Assembly (NCBI GenBank): GCA_035353855.1
Contig: DAOQAK010000013.1
Coordinates: forward strand, 5,782-69,781
Length of the DNA stretch: 64,000 nucleotides
DNA from: Bacteroidales bacterium
GTDB taxonomy: Bacteria > Bacteroidota > Bacteroidia > Bacteroidales > CG2-30-32-10
Direction: 5' to 3'
Shown piece by piece: positions 1 through 8,169 of the stretch. The notes beneath the pieces are model-generated. The model was not told the DNA's origin, did not search any database, and worked only from the letters and a program-made list of their open reading frames with translations. Numbering within the stretch: position 1 is the first letter of the stretch; the number at the start of each line of letters is the position of its first letter. The translations under genes were made by a program, and so were the position numbers.

Positions 1-19
1 TAAAATTTAAAAAGTAGAA

Positions 20-1141
20 ATGGAAAATACATCAGGCATATATTCTTTTAAAGAAATCGGGAATGAATATAATCGCGAAATGCTTGAATTATTGCACCAA
101 TCGCCGATAGAAGCCAAAAATTTCAGCATTTGTTTTGACAGGGAACCTGATATTTTTAAAATGGCTAACTTAAAATATCATCCCGCTGAATATACCGGTT
201 TTTTTAAAGGTTCTAAACTTATAGGTTTTGCATTGATTGGTTATTATAATGCTTATGTAAATGGGAAACCTCAGAAAGTTTTTCATTTTTCAAACTTTTT
301 TATTCAAAAAGATGAAAGAAAAAAATTTGTGTTTTTCAAAGCGTTTAAAGTTATTTATAAAAATGTATTTGATAATTCCGATTTGGGATATGCTGTTGTT
401 CTGCAAGGAAATAAAAATGCGGAATCGCTTATTGGACGCGAGAATACAGGAAATACAAATTATCCTTATTCATCTATAATAAATACTTTAGATGCCAGAA
501 GCATTATGATTATGTTTAGAAAAAAGACAGATACAGCATTTCATGTTCGTAAAGCCACAACTGCCGATATAGATAGCATTGTAGAATTATTACAAAAAGA
601 ATTTTCAGAAAGAATTTTTGCTCCGTATGTAGATAAACAGGTTTTTCAGGATAATTTATTATCACGTCCGGATTTTGGAATAGAAAATTATTATGTTGCA
701 GAAAAAGATGATATTATTCATGGTGTTTGTGCTGCTTGGGATTGCGGCTCATTCAAACAAAGCAGGATAATAAAATATAACAGTCGGTTTAAAGTCATTA
801 AAAATATTTATTCAATCATGGCAGCACTTTTTGGATTTACTTCATTACCAAAAACTAGTGAAGCATTTAAAGAAGTTCATATTACCGATTATGCCGTAAA
901 TGAAAGAAACCCTAAAATTATGAAAGCATTACTGTGTAAGGTTTACAACGATTACAGGGATTTAAAATACAATACTATAATTTTTGGGAGTTATAAAAAT
1001 GATGAATTGCTGAAGTCGGTAAAAGGATTTATTAATCAATCGGTGTTGTCAAATATTATTGCAATATCAAAGAATAAAAATTCTTTTGATGAAAAAAATA
1101 TTGTTGCTGAAAAACCTTATATTGATATTGCGTTGTTATAG
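20..1141 (+). CDS. GNAT-like acyltransferase, two tandem domains
   Basis: Predicted 373-residue cytosolic protein that looks like two GNAT-type N-acyltransferase halves. The first covers about residues 1-170, with a beta-rich stretch FFKGSKLIGFALIGYYNAY and an FFIQKDERKKF segment where acyl-CoA binding is expected. The second begins near residue 176 (HVRKATTADIDSIVELLQKE), the usual strand-helix opening of a GNAT fold, and runs to the end. The substrate cannot be read from sequence. The ATG at 20 has an A-rich, weakly Shine-Dalgarno-like leader, as is common in this phylum. The gene converges on prkA, with two strong hairpins between them. The fold call is moderate, because the CoA-binding Q/RxxGxG/A motif is not clear in either half. 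Confidence 0.6.
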   Translation: MENTSGIYSFKEIGNEYNREMLELLHQSPIEAKNFSICFDREPDIFKMANLKYHPAEYTGFFKGSKLIGFALIGYYNAYVNGKPQKVFHFSNFFIQKDERKKFVFFKAFKVIYKNVFDNSDLGYAVVLQGNKNAESLIGRENTGNTNYPYSSIINTLDARSIMIMFRKKTDTAFHVRKATTADIDSIVELLQKEFSERIFAPYVDKQVFQDNLLSRPDFGIENYYVAEKDDIIHGVCAAWDCGSFKQSRIIKYNSRFKVIKNIYSIMAALFGFTSLPKTSEAFKEVHITDYAVNERNPKIMKALLCKVYNDYRDLKYNTIIFGSYKNDELLKSVKGFINQSVLSNIIAISKNKNSFDEKNIVAEKPYIDIALL

Positions 1142-1164
1142 TTGGAAAATATAAAGTTGAAAAT

Positions 1165-1203
1165 AATAGTAGAGGCGCGGGCTTTGCCCGCGCCTCTACT
1201 ATT
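1165..1203. repeat. Perfect GC-rich palindrome, 18-bp stem
   Basis: A perfect inverted repeat with 18-bp arms and a TTT loop (core gaggcgcgggc/gcccgcgcctc). It stands out sharply from the AT-rich surroundings. It lies 24 bases after the acyltransferase stop and directly before a second palindrome. It may act as a transcript 3'-end stabiliser or be a REP-like unit. The GC contrast favours a dispersed palindromic repeat. Confidence 0.75.
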
Positions 1204-1204
1204 T

Positions 1205-1242
1205 AGACTTTCCAAGTTTTAAAACTTGGAAAGTCTTTTTTT
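1205..1242. terminator. Rho-independent terminator between convergent genes
   Basis: A perfect 16-bp inverted repeat (agactttccaagtttt with its complement) at 1205-1236 runs straight into seven T residues on the plus strand. It serves the acyltransferase gene. It lies next to the prkA stop codon, so it can also stop prkA transcription, though the T-run on that side is weaker. Confidence 0.85.
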
Positions 1243-1243
1243 C

Positions 1244-3328
1244 TTAATTCGAATCATCATGTGTACAGAAATACTCAATGGTTTTTTCTGCGCAGGTATT
1301 GCAATATCCTAATTTTTTCACCATCGTATCAACCATACGGTTGTAAAGTTTCTGGTTTTCTTCGTTGGTGCGGTTTGATAAAGCTCCTACCAGGCTGCCT
1401 GCTCCGGCAATATCCGATTTTAAACGAACATCAGTAACCGCTTTTACAAGATCATTATTATCCATGAAATTGTAAGTAGGGTCTTTTATCATTTTTTGTC
1501 CGTATATTTTTGTGATGGTTGTTCTGAAGCTTTGTTTTTGTTCGTCATTCTTTAAACCTAAACGTTCTTCAACGCTGTTGATGAATGTTTCATCAATTTT
1601 CAGCGGGACAAGTTTTCCGGTTTGAGGGTCCTGGTATGTCCATATTTTATCGGGACCAAGATTTTTTGCATCAACACCGATGATCATATTTACATAACTC
1701 ATCACATCTTTTTCAACGGCATTAGGCTCATCCATGTATGCATTAAAAATTGTTGTCATCACATTTTTGCGATAAAGTTCTTTAGCAATTTTCAGATCGT
1801 TGAAATATTTTGTGCGATCATTAGGTTCCTGAACGTAGTCGAGAATAACGGTTTCCATTGATTTGAAAACATCACCGGCGTACATACATTTGCCTTCCTG
1901 AGTTTCGCTGCGCTCCAGAAGAACCTGAAGTGCACGGCCAAGATTACGATGCCCTAAACCTTTTTGTCCGAAACGTTTTGTAATATCGGGGTCGTTATTC
2001 AAATCGCTTATGACTTCACTGAGTGTTTTAATACTTTTTTCACCGGCAACATCGCCTGCAGAAAGTTTCATCATTTCAACCGGGGTCAGTTTATCGTTTG
2101 CCGGCATACGTGTAAGTACTACAGCCACGCTTATTGCATAATTTAAATTCGGGTCGATGTGAAGTTTTTCGTTAGAGAAAGTTGTTTTATCGCGATTGCC
2201 AATTGCATAAAAAGTAAGCTCCTGCTGCAATCGGTAATTGGTGTTATGCGACATATACGTAAGACGGCAACGGTCTACAATCGGCGCCTGTTCTTTTTCT
2301 TCGAGGAAACGTGCAAACTCGGAATTGTTGCTGGTAGCCACAATCAGCGTATCGAGAGGCCATTTGTAACCTTCGATTTCAATTGTACGATTTTGAATTA
2401 CTCCAAGATAAACCTGAACTAGGTCGCGTTTGTTTTTGAAAATCTCATCAGCAAAATGAATTCCGCCTCCGGCTACTCTTGCAAGGGCACCACGACGTAA
2501 CTCAAAACGGTAAGGATGATCGGTTTCGGAAATATGTAACAAACGGGTGATTGATTCTTCACCAATCAGATCGGTAGCCGAAGAAGTGATTTTATCTTTG
2601 GCTGCATATTTCCCTGTTATGGTACCACGTGACTCACTTACAGGAACAGAAACAATTTCAATAAAATCTTTTATTTTTTCAATATCACCGTTACAATAAT
2701 TTTTAATCTGGTTCAAAATATAATATGAGCATGAACCCAGCGGACGATAGTTTTTATAAAGTTCTTCGAGTTGTTTATCGCGAAACCCGTTATCCGATAA
2801 AAATTTAATATTATCCTCTTTGGCTTCATAAAGATTCATTGCAAGAATCATAGGATCTTCATAAGTCTGCGATTCTATTTGCATGATTTTACCGTATCCG
2901 CCAATTTTATCAAGGTTGTTGAATTTAAATGTAAAACGGCGATTTTCGGGTAGTGATACATAATTCCTGTAAAGTGTACTTAAATGGTCAACGAAAAAAG
3001 TTTTTCCATTACCGGGTTCACCTATAAGAATAAAAGCCATTTCCTTTGAAGAACCGCCTTCAGCAGCATCTTTAACAAACGAAACAAAACTGTTTATTTC
3101 ATCATACATTCCAATGATATGTTTCGGACCATGACGAAAAACTTTAAAGTCGTAAGTATAACGACCGTTTACTGTAACACGCTCCAGTTTCTTGTTGTCG
3201 CCAAGAATCATGCGGGTTATGGTTTGGTAAACATTTTCGAAACGCCTGTTTCCAAGCAGTACGTTTTTAATGTGAAAGTCCAGAGATTTTGTATTATCTT
3301 TTTGGGTAATGGTTTTTGTAGTTGCCAT
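1244..3328 (-). CDS. prkA: PrkA-family serine protein kinase (AAA+ domain)
   Basis: 694-residue cytosolic AAA+ protein of the PrkA/YeaG family. The Walker A motif GEPGNGKT is at residues 103-110. A Walker B-like segment FADEIFKN follows, then a run with ATSNNSEF and DRCRLTYM typical of the PrkA AAA domain. The C-terminal part corresponds to the PrkA kinase-like domain. Family members are linked to nitrogen starvation, stress or sporulation responses, and serine kinase activity has been reported for some. The length is close to the usual 640-690. The usual partners yeaH (DUF444) and spoVR are not in this window. A TAnnTTTG box lies about 45 bases upstream of the ATG. Confidence 0.9.
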   Translation of the reverse strand: MATTKTITQKDNTKSLDFHIKNVLLGNRRFENVYQTITRMILGDNKKLERVTVNGRYTYDFKVFRHGPKHIIGMYDEINSFVSFVKDAAEGGSSKEMAFILIGEPGNGKTFFVDHLSTLYRNYVSLPENRRFTFKFNNLDKIGGYGKIMQIESQTYEDPMILAMNLYEAKEDNIKFLSDNGFRDKQLEELYKNYRPLGSCSYYILNQIKNYCNGDIEKIKDFIEIVSVPVSESRGTITGKYAAKDKITSSATDLIGEESITRLLHISETDHPYRFELRRGALARVAGGGIHFADEIFKNKRDLVQVYLGVIQNRTIEIEGYKWPLDTLIVATSNNSEFARFLEEKEQAPIVDRCRLTYMSHNTNYRLQQELTFYAIGNRDKTTFSNEKLHIDPNLNYAISVAVVLTRMPANDKLTPVEMMKLSAGDVAGEKSIKTLSEVISDLNNDPDITKRFGQKGLGHRNLGRALQVLLERSETQEGKCMYAGDVFKSMETVILDYVQEPNDRTKYFNDLKIAKELYRKNVMTTIFNAYMDEPNAVEKDVMSYVNMIIGVDAKNLGPDKIWTYQDPQTGKLVPLKIDETFINSVEERLGLKNDEQKQSFRTTITKIYGQKMIKDPTYNFMDNNDLVKAVTDVRLKSDIAGAGSLVGALSNRTNEENQKLYNRMVDTMVKKLGYCNTCAEKTIEYFCTHDDSN

Positions 3329-3373
3329 TATTTTATTTTTTAGGAATTATTTCAGACTGTAAATATAAGTAAA

Positions 3374-3381
3374 CAAATGTA
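3374..3381 (-). promoter_or_regulatory. Putative -7 promoter box for prkA
   Basis: Reads TACATTTG on the minus strand, matching TAnnTTTG, 46 bases before the prkA ATG. No clear TTG -33 element is seen, so this is a moderate call. Confidence 0.45.
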
Positions 3382-3494
3382 AATTTTTATAAAAATTAAA
3401 AAGAGATTTTTTAATAAAAGTAATTAATAAAAATTGAAAAAATATTAACATCTGAATCTTCAAGTCTGATGCCTGATTAATAGAATTCAATAAT

Positions 3495-3643
3495 GAGGTT
3501 GTCTAAAAAGCCTCTGTGTAACTCTATTTACTCAGTGTGCTCTGTGTTTAAATTTTTAAAATATTCTAACACAGAGACCACAGAGTTTTAAAATATGAGT
3601 AACACAGAGAAAATTCATATTAAAAAACTTTTGAGACAAGCTC
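3495..3643. repeat. MITE-like palindromic element with CACAGAG repeats
   Basis: About 149 bp between prkA and the M1 peptidase gene. The ends are imperfect 16-bp inverted repeats: GAGGTTGTCTAAAAAG on the left, and the complement of GAGCTTGTCTCAAAAG on the right (13 of 16 match). Inside, ctctgtgtaactc near 3512-3524 pairs with gagtaacacagag near 3597-3609, and further CACAGAG copies nest around 3570-3585. The ends resemble those of some Bacteroidota insertion sequences, so this may be a non-autonomous derivative. No coding capacity and no clear target duplication were seen. Confidence 0.65.
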
Positions 3644-3662
3644 GAAAGGTAATTGTTTTTAA

Positions 3663-5552
3663 CTATTTTGCTTTATAAAGATTATTTTCGGGGTTTGCAT
3701 CTACAAGATAAGCATCACCTAATTCCACTCTAATAATTTTTTTCTTACCGGGAATACTAAATGTATATGTTTTATTATTTTTCCATATCAAAGCGCTTTT
3801 ACTTATTGTCTCTGATGTTGAATCGGCATACATTATTTTAATAACAGCTGGAATCGGCATACCACCTGTGTTTTCAATGGTAATTGAATTATTACTGGGA
3901 TTTTGAACAACTTCTTTTATTGAAATATCTGGTTCTGTAAATTCAAAATACCAGGGTTTCCAAAACCATGAGAGATCTTCTTTTGCAAGCGTATTCATAT
4001 AAAAGAAAAAATCATAAGGCGTGGGATGCTTATCTTGCCATGTTTCCATAAAAAGTTTTAATGGATTGTTGATACCTTTTTCTTTCATTACTTGTATGAG
4101 ATAATATAATGCATTCACTGACTTTGCATAGGAAGTAGCAAAATTATAATCTGAATTTAATGATGAAGATGGTGTAATCAGGGGAACATTAAAACGTGAA
4201 GTAGCAAGATATTTATAAATTTCAATTGTGTTCAGATATTCGTTTTCATAACGCTTTACTCCTTTATTCTCCAAAGCCATTTCACCAAAAAGTTTTACAA
4301 AACCTTCATCCATCCAGGCATATTCTCTTTCATTGGTCATTAGGTAGAAAGGCAGATACCCGTGAGCTATTTCGTGTGCCGTGATTTCATAAATATAATT
4401 TTCATTAGCGTTATCGCAGTTGTTTGCCATCATCGGAAACTCAACAGCAAGTTGTTTGTGTCCGTTGAAAGTAAAGTGTTTATCATACGGATAAGGAATT
4501 CCCGGGAAAGAATCGGAAAGGAATTCAATGGATTTTTTTGCATAATTAATAACATTTTTAAACTGCAATGCTGTTGGCGGATAAATGGAATTTACCCAAA
4601 CTGTTTTATTGTTTTTTGAATCGGAAACCGCTGTGGTTGCATCCCACAGATAATAACTACTGGTTGCCCATGCGAAATCGGGAACATTTTTGGCGTTGTA
4701 TTTCCAAACAATATCTCCAGTGCCTTTTGTAATTTTTTGTTTGTAATCTTCTGGTGTGATAATTTTTATTACTTCTTTACTTTTCTTTGATGCTTCAATT
4801 TTTTTGTAAATGCTTTCGTTGAATATTTCGGAAGCATTTAATAAATCACCTGTTGCCCAAACAATATAATTTGATGGTAATGTCAATTCCACTTTATAAT
4901 TTGCAAGATCATTGTATGTTTCCTGTTCACCGGTATAACTTTCGGTGTCCCATCCGGCATAGTCATCATATACGGCCATCTGCGGATACCAGTAGCCAAT
5001 GAACATTGCCGAATCGGTTAATGCTCCTGTTCGAAAGCCATTTGAAACTATAGCATAATCCCACGAAATGTTGAGTTTTATTGAACTTCCCGGAAGAAGG
5101 TATTTGCCGGGTTGCAGCCGTACTGCTAAATTTGTACCGAAACGTATGGCCTGTTTCCTGTCATTCAAATTCCATGAAACGTCATTTACATTTAATGATG
5201 AAATATTCACTCCATCCGATAATTGATCGGCAGTAATTTTCAAATCGCGTGGCGATTCTTTTTTGTAAATATCCTGAAGGATTTTTACAATAAGAATGCT
5301 GATTGTATCTGGGCTATTATTGTAATAAGTCAGCTTTTCGCTTCCTTTAAGTTTTTTTGTAGCAGGATCAAGCGATGCTTTAATGTTATATTCGGAGCGG
5401 TTTGACCAATATTTTGAACCCGGCTTTCCATCGTATGAGCGAGTACCTTTTTCGTAAGCTTTTTTATATACTGATGGAAGATAAAGAGAGTTATTCTGTG
5501 AAAATATTTGCAAACTCCCAAACATGATACAAAGAGCTATAATTTTTTTCAT
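3663..5552 (-). CDS. Secreted M1-family (gluzincin) metallopeptidase
   Basis: Zinc aminopeptidase-like protein of 629 residues. The ATG at 5552 is chosen because it opens a signal peptide (MKKIIALCIMFGSLQIFSQ); the frame stays open 20 codons further upstream without typical leader character. The gluzincin signature is exact: HEIAH at residues 393-397, then 18 residues, then the third zinc ligand Glu in MDEGF. The upstream GxMEN exopeptidase motif appears only as AVEFPMMAN, so substrate binding may differ from classical aminopeptidase N. The C-terminal 60-70 residues form a beta-rich domain. It is probably periplasmic or surface-exposed and used in peptide degradation. Confidence 0.88.
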   Translation of the reverse strand: MKKIIALCIMFGSLQIFSQNNSLYLPSVYKKAYEKGTRSYDGKPGSKYWSNRSEYNIKASLDPATKKLKGSEKLTYYNNSPDTISILIVKILQDIYKKESPRDLKITADQLSDGVNISSLNVNDVSWNLNDRKQAIRFGTNLAVRLQPGKYLLPGSSIKLNISWDYAIVSNGFRTGALTDSAMFIGYWYPQMAVYDDYAGWDTESYTGEQETYNDLANYKVELTLPSNYIVWATGDLLNASEIFNESIYKKIEASKKSKEVIKIITPEDYKQKITKGTGDIVWKYNAKNVPDFAWATSSYYLWDATTAVSDSKNNKTVWVNSIYPPTALQFKNVINYAKKSIEFLSDSFPGIPYPYDKHFTFNGHKQLAVEFPMMANNCDNANENYIYEITAHEIAHGYLPFYLMTNEREYAWMDEGFVKLFGEMALENKGVKRYENEYLNTIEIYKYLATSRFNVPLITPSSSLNSDYNFATSYAKSVNALYYLIQVMKEKGINNPLKLFMETWQDKHPTPYDFFFYMNTLAKEDLSWFWKPWYFEFTEPDISIKEVVQNPSNNSITIENTGGMPIPAVIKIMYADSTSETISKSALIWKNNKTYTFSIPGKKKIIRVELGDAYLVDANPENNLYKAK

Positions 5553-5783
5553 GTGTTTAATTTTGTACAAATTTAACTTCAGGAAATAGTCTTTATAAAA
5601 TGAAATATACAAACAAGCATTTCACTTAAACCAAAAGGATATTTTATTCCGTAAGCTCAGTTCAAAAATTTTTAAGGTTTTATAGAAATAGATTTATTTT
5701 AAAAAAGGTCGTATTCATGTAATTATATTGTTAAATATTTAATTAAAATGCTCGATTTACTTTCAAAAAGTGTATATATTTAT

Positions 5784-5791
5784 TATATTTG
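5784..5791 (+). promoter_or_regulatory. Putative -7 promoter box for the 5838-10918 gene group
   Basis: TATATTTG matches TAnnTTTG, about 47 bases before the ATG at 5838. No convincing -33 element was found. Confidence 0.45.
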
Positions 5792-5837
5792 CATAATTAT
5801 ATTCTATGTGTATTTTATAGAATAAAAAACATTGAGT

Positions 5838-7016
5838 ATGAAAAAAGTAGTATCATTAATCGGAATTCTTTTAATAAGTTGTTCCGGTTTAATTTTTGGA
5901 CAGTCGGCGTTAGATCAGCTAAATAGTGTTAACAACAATGGTTTTCAAGGTGAAGGTGGTAGTGGAAGCACGTATAATGTTCCTACAGTATCATCTCCGC
6001 AATGTGTTAATTGTCCTTCTACAACTACAAGTTCGAGCTCAAGCTCATCATACAGTAGTGGACTTACAACAAATCAAGCGGCACAGTTGTTTATATTTCA
6101 ATCATTGTTGAATGCCGCTTTTTCAAGTAATAGTGAGGCAGAAGCAAAAGCAAAAGCAGAGGCTGAAGCAAAGGCAAAAGCAGAGGCTGAAGCAAAGGCA
6201 AAAGCAGAAGCCGAAGCAAAGGCAAAGGCTGAGGCAGAAGCAAAAGCTAAGTACGACAAACTGATGCAGCAGTATCAATCGTTGCCAGGCTCAACAGGAA
6301 CTGATTTAAAGCCAATGTCGCTATCTTCAGATACATACACAAACTTTTTTGGAACAGGAAATGGTGATGCAAATATTGTTGATTTAACTGAAGCTAGCGA
6401 AAATCCTGCCGTTCAATCGTTAAAAGTTGAGAATAATTATAATGTAAAACTTGCTTCCGAAGTTCCTCCAATGCCTGATGGAATTCGTGAGATAAATAAC
6501 GGAAATAATGTGGATCAAACCATTGAAAAAGCCAGAGGGATAACAGTAGAAATTGTAAGCTTATTACCTCCCGGACTTAATTATGCAACTATTGCTGCTG
6601 TTGATGCAGTAGCTGCTGATGTCACTGTAGTGCATGATTGCTTTTTCCTAAATCCACCAAACTGTCCTTCTTCATCAAGAGTAGCCGGGAAAATTACTGA
6701 AAATATATTGGTAGATGTTGGCTCAGCTGCTGCCGGAGACCTTGCCGGAAAATACTTTGGGAAAATAAGTAAAGGATACGAATATGCAAATAAGTTTAAC
6801 GAGACTTCAGTAAAGGAAGTTTTAAAAAGTTCCGGAGATGATATTCTGAAATATAAAAATTGGAATTTAAGTCAAACGTGGAATACAATGCTAAAAAAAC
6901 AATCTTCCAGAGATGATTTGGTTTTATCAATAGGAGGTTCAGTTTCCGGTAAAGGAGTTGATTTGTATAATGAAGTTTATGACCAGAAAAAACCTTTTAA
7001 TGCCTGGGAATGGTAA
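5838..7016 (+). CDS. Secreted protein with (EAEAKAKA)n repeat, function unknown
   Basis: About 392 residues from the ATG at 5838; a TTG two codons earlier is a weaker start. The N-terminus is a signal peptide (MKKVVSLIGILLISCSGLIFGQ). It is followed by a Ser/Gly-rich low-complexity stretch with CVNC, then a highly charged Ala/Glu/Lys repeat at about residues 100-138 that should form a long single helix. The remaining roughly 250 residues include a hydrophobic Ala/Val-rich segment (about 250-265), a Cys pair around CFFLNPPNC and an AAAGDLAGKYFGKISKGYEY segment. I recognise no family. The Ala/Gly-rich C-terminal part is loosely reminiscent of pretoxin-like regions, but there is no catalytic motif to support that. 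It is probably co-transcribed with the next gene, 16 bases away. Confidence 0.75.
   Translation: MKKVVSLIGILLISCSGLIFGQSALDQLNSVNNNGFQGEGGSGSTYNVPTVSSPQCVNCPSTTTSSSSSSSYSSGLTTNQAAQLFIFQSLLNAAFSSNSEAEAKAKAEAEAKAKAEAEAKAKAEAEAKAKAEAEAKAKYDKLMQQYQSLPGSTGTDLKPMSLSSDTYTNFFGTGNGDANIVDLTEASENPAVQSLKVENNYNVKLASEVPPMPDGIREINNGNNVDQTIEKARGITVEIVSLLPPGLNYATIAAVDAVAADVTVVHDCFFLNPPNCPSSSRVAGKITENILVDVGSAAAGDLAGKYFGKISKGYEYANKFNETSVKEVLKSSGDDILKYKNWNLSQTWNTMLKKQSSRDDLVLSIGGSVSGKGVDLYNEVYDQKKPFNAWEW
6135..6251 (+). repeat. 24-bp tandem repeat inside the gene
   Basis: Nearly five copies of a 24-bp unit encoding EAEAKAKA. Copies differ mainly at synonymous positions (gca/gct/gcc, gaa/gag, aaa/aag). This points to selection on the peptide rather than very recent slippage. 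The copy number is a candidate for variation between strains. Confidence 0.9.
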
Positions 7017-7032
7017 CCTTTTAAATTGATTA

Positions 7033-8091
7033 ATGAGAACTTTCTACAAAACAATAATAACTTCTTGTTTTATTCTTTGGGTGCTTGCTGCACAAAGTTT
7101 GACAATAAAAAACGACTCACTGCATTATGAGGTTTTGATGAATAGCAAGATGCTTCAGGATATAAACCTTAATGTAAATTTTGTTAATTCCATTGATGTT
7201 ACAACAGATAGTCTTATTTTACTTTCATCTTCAAATCAATTTTATGTTTTAGGATGGGGAGGAATGATTCCTTTAGGTGAAAGAATATTTGGCAGTATTA
7301 GTAGCTTTAACTTGACTCCGGATAAATTTCTGATGGTGATAAGTGAAAACTATATTTGTAAAATTGACTCTACAGGAACACTTATCAGACAAATCAAATT
7401 ACCAAATTACGGAATGGGATTAAGTCCTGGAAAAAATGTGATGTTTGTTTTTGACCGCGAGAAAAATCTACAAAAAAATTCAGTTTATTTAATTGTCCGT
7501 GGAGGCAAATATGCCAAGTTGTTTGATGTAACAACACCTGTTAATTCAGTGTTTGATATGAAAGATTCGCTTTTGTTTGCTTCAAAAAACGGGTTATTCA
7601 GTTTCGATTATCAAAGCAAAGAAGTAAAAACAATAGCATACATTAATCAGGGAAGAGAAATAAAATCGGTTACGGCCGATACTTCAACAAAGCAAATTTT
7701 CTTTTCAACTGATAGTGTTGTATATGCATTAGAAAATTCAAAACCAGTAATTTTAACCAATAAGTTTGGTGGCATACTGAAATTTTATAGCGGAGGATTA
7801 ATAGTATTTAATCCAACACAAAAATTTTTAATCAGAATTTTGGGACTTGAAAATACTTTGGCTCCGATAACAAAAAAGAGTATTGTTAAAAAGAAATCAG
7901 ATGTGCTCCTTACCAACGAATCAATAATTAAAATGGTGAATGATAAAATTCCTGAAGAACAAATTATAAAAGCAATAAATAACTCCAATGCTAATTTTAA
8001 ATTAGATGTAAACTCAGTAATAAATTTATCAAAACAAAATGTTTCATCAGCAGTAATAGAAGCAATGGGAAAAGCAATGGATAATAATTAG
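7033..8091 (+). CDS. Exported propeller-like protein with C-terminal helical module
   Basis: 352 residues with an N-terminal signal sequence (MRTFYKTIITSCFILWVLAAQS). Residues about 45-270 consist of repeated beta-strand blocks (DSLILLSSSNQFYVLGW, DSLLFASKNGLFSFDY, KQIFFSTDSVVYAL), suggesting a beta-propeller. Residues about 293-350 form a separate helical module (LTNESIIKMVNDKIPEEQII, then LDVNSVINLSKQNVSSAVIE). Similar two-helix-pair motifs with a 'LTN..VI.M....P...II..I' pattern recur at the ends of many bacterial exported proteins. Its role is not known. It lies between the repeat protein and the TPR protein and is likely in the same transcription unit. Confidence 0.65.
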   Translation: MRTFYKTIITSCFILWVLAAQSLTIKNDSLHYEVLMNSKMLQDINLNVNFVNSIDVTTDSLILLSSSNQFYVLGWGGMIPLGERIFGSISSFNLTPDKFLMVISENYICKIDSTGTLIRQIKLPNYGMGLSPGKNVMFVFDREKNLQKNSVYLIVRGGKYAKLFDVTTPVNSVFDMKDSLLFASKNGLFSFDYQSKEVKTIAYINQGREIKSVTADTSTKQIFFSTDSVVYALENSKPVILTNKFGGILKFYSGGLIVFNPTQKFLIRILGLENTLAPITKKSIVKKKSDVLLTNESIIKMVNDKIPEEQIIKAINNSNANFKLDVNSVINLSKQNVSSAVIEAMGKAMDNN

Positions 8092-8169
8092 AATGAAATT
8101 CCAAAGTGTTGTTTATTTTGAAAAAAGAAAAATAGTATTTTTAAATCAAAAATTAAAACCGCTTAAATA

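Noticed and set aside
1165..1242. A single long terminator structure
   Set aside because: The two palindromes are separate perfect units with different composition; only the second is followed by a T-run.
6135..6251. Tandem 24-bp units as a CRISPR-like array
   Set aside because: There are no spacers between units, and the repeat is an in-frame coding repeat of EAEAKAKA.
5832..7016. Polymorphic toxin call for the EAEAKAKA-repeat protein
   Set aside because: The C-terminal region has no recognisable toxin motif, and no immunity gene follows.
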